From Alloboseaceae bacterium BT-24-1 (lineage in GTDB: Bacteria > Pseudomonadota > Alphaproteobacteria > Rhizobiales > Beijerinckiaceae): DNA of 64,000 bases. The stretch lies in NCBI GenBank assembly GCA_025846845.1, contig JAOYTL010000001.1:868001-932000 (forward strand), written 5' to 3'. The translations under genes and the position numbers were made by a program. The notes beneath the pieces are model-generated. The model did no database searches. It had not been told where the DNA came from and was given only the letters and a program-made list of their open reading frames with translations. Shown here piece by piece: positions 59,391-64,000 of the stretch (position 1 is its first letter; each line of letters begins with the position of its first letter).

Positions 59391-60611
59391 CTACCCAGCC
59401 TTCGGCATCTGGATGACGTTGTGCAGGGTCTGGTCGGCGCTCTTCAGGAAGCGGCCGACATTGCGCGCCGCCTGGCGGATGCGCTGCTCGTTCTCGACAA
59501 TGGCGATGCGGACGTAATCGTCGCCATGCTCGCCGAAGCCGATGCCCGGCGCGACCGCGACCTCGGCCTTCTCGATCAGCAGCTTGGAGAACTCCAGTGA
59601 GCCGAGATGGCGGAACTTCTCCGGGATCGGCACCCAGGCGAACATCGAGGCCTGCGGCGCCGGGAACTCCCAGCCGGCCTTGCCGAAGCTCTCGACCAGC
59701 GCGTCGCGGCGTTTGCGATAGATCTCGCGCATCTCGCGGATGCAATCGTCCGGGCCGTTGAGCGCCGCCGCCGCGGCGACCTGGATCGGCGTATAGGCGC
59801 CGTAGTCGAGATAGGACTTCACCCGCGCCAGCGCCGCCAGCAGCCGCTCGTTGCCGACAGCGAAGCCCATGCGCCAGCCGGCCATGGAAAAGGTCTTCGA
59901 CATCGAGGTGAATTCGACGGCGACGTCGACCGCGCCCTGCACCTGCAGCATCGAGGGCGGTGGATCGTTCTCGTCGAAATAGACTTCGGCATAGGCCAGG
60001 TCGGAGAGCAGGATCAGCTCGTGCCGCTTCGCGAAGGCGACGAGGTCGCGATAGAAGTCGAGCGAGGCGGTATAGGCCGTCGGGTTCGCCGGATAGCAGG
60101 TGACCAGCGCGATCGGCTTCGGCACGGAATGGGCCATCGCCCGCTCCAGCGCCGGGAAGAAAGCCGGGGTCGGCTCGGCCGGGACCGAGCGGATCACGCC
60201 GCCCGCCATCAGGAAGCCGAAGGCATGGATCGGGTAGCTCGGATTGGGCACGAGCACGACGTCACCCGGGCCGGTGATGGCCTGCGCCATATTGGCGAAG
60301 CCTTCCTTCGAGCCGAGCGTGGCGACGACCTGCGTGTCGGGATTGAGAGTCACGCCGAAGCGGCGCTGATAGTAGTGGGCCTGGGCGCGGCGCAGCCCTG
60401 CAATGCCCTTGGAGGCGGAGTAACGGTCGGTGCGCGGCTTGCCGGCAGTCTCGACCAGCTTCTCGATGACGTGCTTGGGTGCAGGCAGATCGGGATTGCC
60501 CATGCCGAGATCGATGATGTCGACGCCCTTGGCGCGCTCGGCTGCCTTGATCTTGTTGACCTGTTCGAAAACGTAGGGCGGCAGGCGCTTGATGCGGTGG
60601 AAGTCGGTCAT
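59391..60611 (-). CDS. Class I/II aminotransferase, AlaC / LL-diaminopimelate aminotransferase type
   Basis: A 406-residue PLP aminotransferase. IIDLGMGNPDLPAPKHVIE is the N-terminal substrate loop, NPTAYTASLDFY replaces the usual NPTG, and the PLP lysine is in SMSKTFSMAGWRMGF (~residue 239), with an arginine near YVRIAIVENE for the carboxylate. Proteins of this group upstream of hom act as glutamate-pyruvate (AlaC) or diaminopimelate aminotransferases. Specificity cannot be decided here. Confidence 0.9.
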   Translation of the reverse strand: MTDFHRIKRLPPYVFEQVNKIKAAERAKGVDIIDLGMGNPDLPAPKHVIEKLVETAGKPRTDRYSASKGIAGLRRAQAHYYQRRFGVTLNPDTQVVATLGSKEGFANMAQAITGPGDVVLVPNPSYPIHAFGFLMAGGVIRSVPAEPTPAFFPALERAMAHSVPKPIALVTCYPANPTAYTASLDFYRDLVAFAKRHELILLSDLAYAEVYFDENDPPPSMLQVQGAVDVAVEFTSMSKTFSMAGWRMGFAVGNERLLAALARVKSYLDYGAYTPIQVAAAAALNGPDDCIREMREIYRKRRDALVESFGKAGWEFPAPQASMFAWVPIPEKFRHLGSLEFSKLLIEKAEVAVAPGIGFGEHGDDYVRIAIVENEQRIRQAARNVGRFLKSADQTLHNVIQMPKAG

Positions 60612-60761
60612 CTCGGCAACAGGTCCTTGCGGATCGCCGCCTCGGAAGGCAGTCGATCACATTCTTGCGTTGGGATGCCTTACCACCGCAGCTTTCGCCC
60701 CGACAGAGCAAAATAAGCAAGATTCATCGAAAGCGACCCGATGTCGCCGCGGCGTAACGTT

Positions 60762-61388
60762 TCAGGCCGGCGGAATGAAGGGCTGGCTGATCGCCTGGAA
60801 GACATCGAGCGCCTCGCAGCGGGCCGAGTGCGCCGCCAGGGCGGGATAATCGCTCAGGACCACGAGATCAGGATGCGCATCGCTGGCGAAGCGCAAGGCG
60901 CAGGCGAGCGCGATGTCGGCGTGGCCGATACGGTCGTCGAACCACCAGTCGCCGGCGCGCTCGGCTCGTTCCCGCTCCAGGGCGGCGAGAACGCCTCCGA
61001 TCTGGCCGCGGCAGCGCCCCGCCCAGACCTCGGAGACCTGATCATGCAGCCGCAACTCGTAGAACAGGCTGACTGCCTTCTCGGCCAGGCCCATCGCCAG
61101 CCCGGCAACGCGCAGCGCCCGATGGCGCGCCGGCTCCTGCCGAGGGAACAAGGCGCGTTCGGCCGGAACCAGGCTGTCGAGATAGTCGAGCACGGCATGG
61201 CTCTCGACCAGCACGAGCCCGTCATCGAGCGCGAGCGTCGGCACCCGGACCAGCGGATTGAGCGGCGCGATCCTCTCGCTGTCGCCGAAGACCGACCAGG
61301 GCCGATGCTCGAAGGGCAGTTCGTAGAGCGTCAGCGCGATGCCGACGCGGCGCACGAAGGGCGAATCATACTGGCCGATCAGGATCAT
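60762..61388 (-). CDS. Glutathione S-transferase family protein
   Basis: A 208-residue protein with thioredoxin-like N-terminal domain (ILIGQYDSPFVRRVGIALT; NPLVRVPTLALDDGLVLVES, residues ~2-70) and helical C-terminal domain. The VPTL cis-proline and ES glutathione motif are present. It differs from the GST at 4783. No neighbour points to a substrate. Confidence 0.87.
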   Translation of the reverse strand: MILIGQYDSPFVRRVGIALTLYELPFEHRPWSVFGDSERIAPLNPLVRVPTLALDDGLVLVESHAVLDYLDSLVPAERALFPRQEPARHRALRVAGLAMGLAEKAVSLFYELRLHDQVSEVWAGRCRGQIGGVLAALERERAERAGDWWFDDRIGHADIALACALRFASDAHPDLVVLSDYPALAAHSARCEALDVFQAISQPFIPPA

Positions 61389-61473
61389 TGCGGAGGCTCC
61401 AGCGCGAGGACCGCGATTGGAGCTGCCCGGCCAACATCAGGCAAGCCACGTCGCGCGCAGTCGTCCCCTCATT

Positions 61474-61833
61474 TTACGGCAGCGGCGGGGGAGCAGGCGG
61501 CGGTGCCGGTGGTGGCAGGACCTTGCCGAGATCCTGCGCCTGCGTGCCGGCAGCCTCGTTTGAAGTCCGCTTGGCTTCAAGCTCGGCTTCGAGCTTCTTG
61601 AACTCGTCGACGGTCTTGCGCTTGGCTTCGCGCGAGACAGTCGTGCCGATCGGGATGTATCTCGGGTCTTGCGGCCGCGTCTCGACCACGAACGGCTTCG
61701 GCTCGCCCGGCGTAGTCGCGAAATCGGTCATTTCGGCGACGCCGCGGGCGGCTCCGCAGCCGCCAAGCACAGCTCCAACGAGCAGGACGATCCCGACCGC
61801 CTTGAGCGAGATTTCAGTCCGCCTGTCAGCCAT
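61474..61833 (-). CDS. Small proline-tailed lipoprotein of unknown function
   Basis: A 119-residue protein with a lipoprotein signal (VGIVLLVGAVLGGC, lipobox LGGC with Cys at ~26). The mature part has FVVETRPQDPRYIPIGTTVS, a charged helix (VDEFKKLEAELEAKR) and ends in a proline-rich tail PPPAPPPAPPPLP. The ATG at 61833 is preferred over one 30 bases upstream. It is divergent from phaC. Function unknown. Confidence 0.72.
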   Translation of the reverse strand: MADRRTEISLKAVGIVLLVGAVLGGCGAARGVAEMTDFATTPGEPKPFVVETRPQDPRYIPIGTTVSREAKRKTVDEFKKLEAELEAKRTSNEAAGTQAQDLGKVLPPPAPPPAPPPLP

Positions 61834-61940
61834 TGCCCTGCTTCCGCAAAATTTCTTTGTCACTCATACCGGTTAGGTCCTTAATGGGTCCAAAATGGGG
61901 AGTGCAACTCCTGCGTAAGGCTACCGAGGGGAGCGTCGCC

Positions 61941-63782
61941 ATGTGTCCGCCTGCTGACGAGAAGGGCAAAGCCGGCCACAAGGCAACCGAAACGCCGTTC
62001 GCCGACCTGCCGCCCGTGCCCGACTTCGAATCGATGGCGCAGAACATGGGCAAGCTGGTCGAGCACGCCGGCAAGGTGACGGCTGCCTATCTGAAACCGA
62101 TCGAGCGCGGCGAGGCCAAGACCGGCCAGGCCGACGAGGCGAGCGAAATGGTCAAGGTGCTTGGCCGCGTCGCCGAGCGCTGGATCAGTGATCCCCAGAA
62201 GATCATCGAGGCTCAAGGCGCGCTCACCAGCGACTTCCTCAGCCTGTGGAGCGCGACGCTGAAGCGCCTCGGCGGCGAGCAGGTCGAGCCGGTGATCGCG
62301 CCCGAGAAGCGGGACGCCCGCTTCGCCGATCCCGAATGGAACACCCATCCGGTCTTCGACTTCGTCAAGCAGGCCTATCTTCTGACCACGCGCTGGGCCG
62401 AAGGCATGGTCGAGCAGGCCGACGATCTCGATCCGCATACGCGCGACAAGGCCCGCTTCTACGTCAAGCAGATCGCCGGGGCCCTCTCCCCCTCCAATTT
62501 CGTCGCGACCAATCCAGAGTTGCTGCGCGAGACCATGGCGCAGAACGGCGAGAACCTGGTGCGCGGCATGAAGATGCTGGCCGAGGATGTCGAGGCCGGC
62601 GGCGGCGAGCTCAAGATCCGGCAATCCGATGCCGGCGCCTTCGAGGTCGGCGTCAACATCGCGACGACGCCGGGCAAGGTCATCTATCGCAACGACATCA
62701 TCGAACTGATCCAGTATGCGCCGGCGACCGAGACGGTGCTGAAGCGGCCGCTGCTGATCGTGCCGCCCTGGATCAACAAGTTCTACATCCTCGATCTCAA
62801 CGCGGAGAAGAGCTTCATCCGCTGGTGCGTCAGCCAGGGACTGACCGTGTTCTGCATTTCCTGGGTCAACCCGGATCACCGGCACGCACTCAAGGATTTC
62901 GAGAGCTATATGCGCGAAGGCATATTCGCTGCGCTCGAGGCGATCGAGCAGGTGACCGGCGAGAAGCAGGTTTCGACGATCGGCTATTGCGTCGGCGGGA
63001 CGCTGCTGGGCGTCACCCTCGCCTACATGGCCGCGGTGAAGGACAAGCGCATCGCCAGCGCGACCTTCTTCACCACCCAGGTCGACTTCAGCCAGGCCGG
63101 CGAGCTCGCGGTCTTCGTCGACGAGGAGCAGATTCGCGCCGTCGAGGAGCAGATGGCCGAGCGCGGCTATCTCGACGGCGCGCGCATGTCGGGCGCCTTC
63201 AACATGCTGCGGCCGAACGACCTGATCTGGTCCTATGCCGTCAACAACTACCTGAAGGGTAAGGCGCCGACCGCCTTCGACCTGCTCTACTGGAATTCGG
63301 ATTCGACCCGGATGCCGGCGGCGAACCACTCCTTCTATCTGCGCAACTGCTATCTCGAGAACAAGCTGAGCAAGGGCGAGATGCGTCTCGGCGGCAAGCT
63401 GCTCGACCTCAAGAAGGTGACGATCCCGGTCTATAACCTGGCGGCCCGCGAGGACCATATCGCGCCGGCGAAGTCGGTCTTCCTCGGCTCGCAGAGCTTC
63501 GGCGGTCCGGTCGACTACGTCATGGCCGGCTCGGGCCATATCGCCGGCGTGGTCAACCCGCCGAACAAGGTCAAGTACCAGTTCTGGACCGGCCCGAAGC
63601 CCGAAGGCGCCTTCGATGACTGGATCGGGAAGACACAGGAGCATCCGGGCTCCTGGTGGCCGCATTGGCTCGCCTGGCTGGAGAAGCAGGCGCCCAAGCG
63701 CGTCAAGCCGCGCATCCCCGGCGACGGTCCCCTGCCCGCGCTGGAGGACGCGCCCGGAAGCTATGTGAAGATCAGGGCTTAG
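61941..63782 (+). CDS. phaC: Class I poly(3-hydroxyalkanoate) synthase
   Basis: A 613-residue synthase polymerising (R)-3-hydroxyacyl-CoA into storage polyester at granule surfaces. The lipase-like box is GYCVGG with nucleophile C350, and the alpha/beta-hydrolase core includes PPWINKFYILDLNAEKSF, WSYAVNNYLKGKAP and the acid/His region LAAREDHIAPAKS ... MAGSGHIAGVVNPP. The start at 61941 has GAGGGGAG seven bases upstream; earlier ATGs lack this. No phaA, phaB or phasin gene is adjacent. Confidence 0.96.
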   Translation: MCPPADEKGKAGHKATETPFADLPPVPDFESMAQNMGKLVEHAGKVTAAYLKPIERGEAKTGQADEASEMVKVLGRVAERWISDPQKIIEAQGALTSDFLSLWSATLKRLGGEQVEPVIAPEKRDARFADPEWNTHPVFDFVKQAYLLTTRWAEGMVEQADDLDPHTRDKARFYVKQIAGALSPSNFVATNPELLRETMAQNGENLVRGMKMLAEDVEAGGGELKIRQSDAGAFEVGVNIATTPGKVIYRNDIIELIQYAPATETVLKRPLLIVPPWINKFYILDLNAEKSFIRWCVSQGLTVFCISWVNPDHRHALKDFESYMREGIFAALEAIEQVTGEKQVSTIGYCVGGTLLGVTLAYMAAVKDKRIASATFFTTQVDFSQAGELAVFVDEEQIRAVEEQMAERGYLDGARMSGAFNMLRPNDLIWSYAVNNYLKGKAPTAFDLLYWNSDSTRMPAANHSFYLRNCYLENKLSKGEMRLGGKLLDLKKVTIPVYNLAAREDHIAPAKSVFLGSQSFGGPVDYVMAGSGHIAGVVNPPNKVKYQFWTGPKPEGAFDDWIGKTQEHPGSWWPHWLAWLEKQAPKRVKPRIPGDGPLPALEDAPGSYVKIRA

Positions 63783-63857
63783 CGCGGCCCCGTTCGATGC
63801 CCAGCAGCTAAGCCGCTTTCCCGGAGTGGTGAAACAGCCCGTTCCCCGAAACAAAAA

Positions 63858-63877
63858 AGCCGGCCCGAAGGCCGGCT
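63858..63877. terminator. Bidirectional terminator between phaC and the outer-membrane gene
   Basis: AGCCGGCC (63858-63865) and GGCCGGCT (63870-63877) form a perfect 8-bp stem with loop CGAA. An A-run precedes it (a T-run on the minus strand) and CTTTCG follows on the plus strand. It serves the minus-strand gene at the right edge best and phaC more weakly. Confidence 0.8.
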
Positions 63878-63902
63878 CTTTCGTCGTTGCCGAACGCGCC
63901 GC

Positions 63903-64000
63903 TCAGTTCTTGCGAACGACCGGGCGGACCGGGATCGTTTCGGTCGGGGTGTCCCAGCGATAGGTCAGGCCGGCCGAGACGATGTGGATGAAGGGGTCGG
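63903..64000 (-). CDS. C-terminal end of an outer-membrane beta-barrel protein (truncated by window)
   Basis: Only the last ~32 codons are inside the window. Read on the minus strand they give FIHIVSAGLTYRWDTPTETI then PVRPVVRKN and a TGA stop. Alternating hydrophobic residues in AGLTYRWD look like the last strand of a small porin or OmpW/Omp25-type barrel, followed by a short polar tail. A strong terminator lies just beyond. The family is a guess from this short end. Confidence 0.5.
   Translation of the reverse strand, partial: DPFIHIVSAGLTYRWDTPTETIPVRPVVRKN

Noticed and set aside
61881..63854. 657-codon open frame on the minus strand
   Set aside because: Antisense to phaC, which carries a full catalytic set; the antisense product has no recognisable domain.

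Overview
The window reads as chromosomal DNA of a GC-rich alphaproteobacterium of the order Hyphomicrobiales (Rhizobiales). A Bosea-like organism fits the NasT/NasS nitrate regulation, NirA-type nitrite reduction, the hom-glpX neighbourhood, class I PhaC and many TRAP/ABC uptake systems, but no rRNA or marker gene is present to fix the genus. Genes are tightly packed with many ATGA/GTGA start-stop overlaps. I saw no transposase, phage gene, CRISPR array or rRNA. One tRNA (Gln, CTG) is present.

Layout. 1-2.9 kb: end of a sugar-type ABC transporter (binding protein, two permeases). 3-8.4 kb: Lrp regulator divergent from diaminopropionate ammonia-lyase and a GST; PaiB divergent from a MocR regulator; a class II aldolase. 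8.4-20.8 kb, minus strand: a complete assimilatory nitrate system. NasT (ANTAR antiterminator) and NasS (sensor) precede nrtA, an FAD nitrate reductase subunit, nasA, nrtB, nrtD, nirA and a diflavin reductase with an Fe-S domain. The nrtA leader carries a sigma-54-like promoter, two ANTAR hexaloop hairpins and an overlapping terminator. 21-25.4 kb: a Tor-like signalling set (response regulator, hybrid kinase, binding protein).

25.6-37.7 kb is a cobalamin-centred region with three B12 riboswitches in about 6 kb. One leads a B12-type uptake operon (methyltransferase, TonB receptor, BtuF/C/D-like). One leads a class I ribonucleotide reductase operon whose small subunit has the residue signature of the Mn/Fe class Ic enzymes (Phe at the radical-Tyr position, Glu at the first metal ligand), followed by an overlapping gene for a degenerate CbiX domain fused to a [2Fe-2S] ferredoxin. 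The third leads a 99-codon in-frame remnant of metE that keeps only the first ~60 and last ~29 residues. The shared logic is B12 sparing: when cobalamin is scarce, import it and make the B12-independent reductase.

37.8-43.9 kb: a FecI/FecR/FecA-type iron island with a binding protein and a siderophore-interacting reductase; two matching ECF promoter-like boxes precede fecR and the receptor. 44-51.8 kb: tRNA-Gln, glycerol kinase, Ppx/GppA, RlmE, and a MacAB-like export operon with a divergent TetR gene and twin palindromic operators. 51.8-56.2 kb: a TRAP transporter with type II dehydroquinase and a divergent GntR regulator. 56.2-64 kb: glpX, hom, an alaC-like aminotransferase, a GST, a small lipoprotein, phaC, and the tail of an outer-membrane protein.
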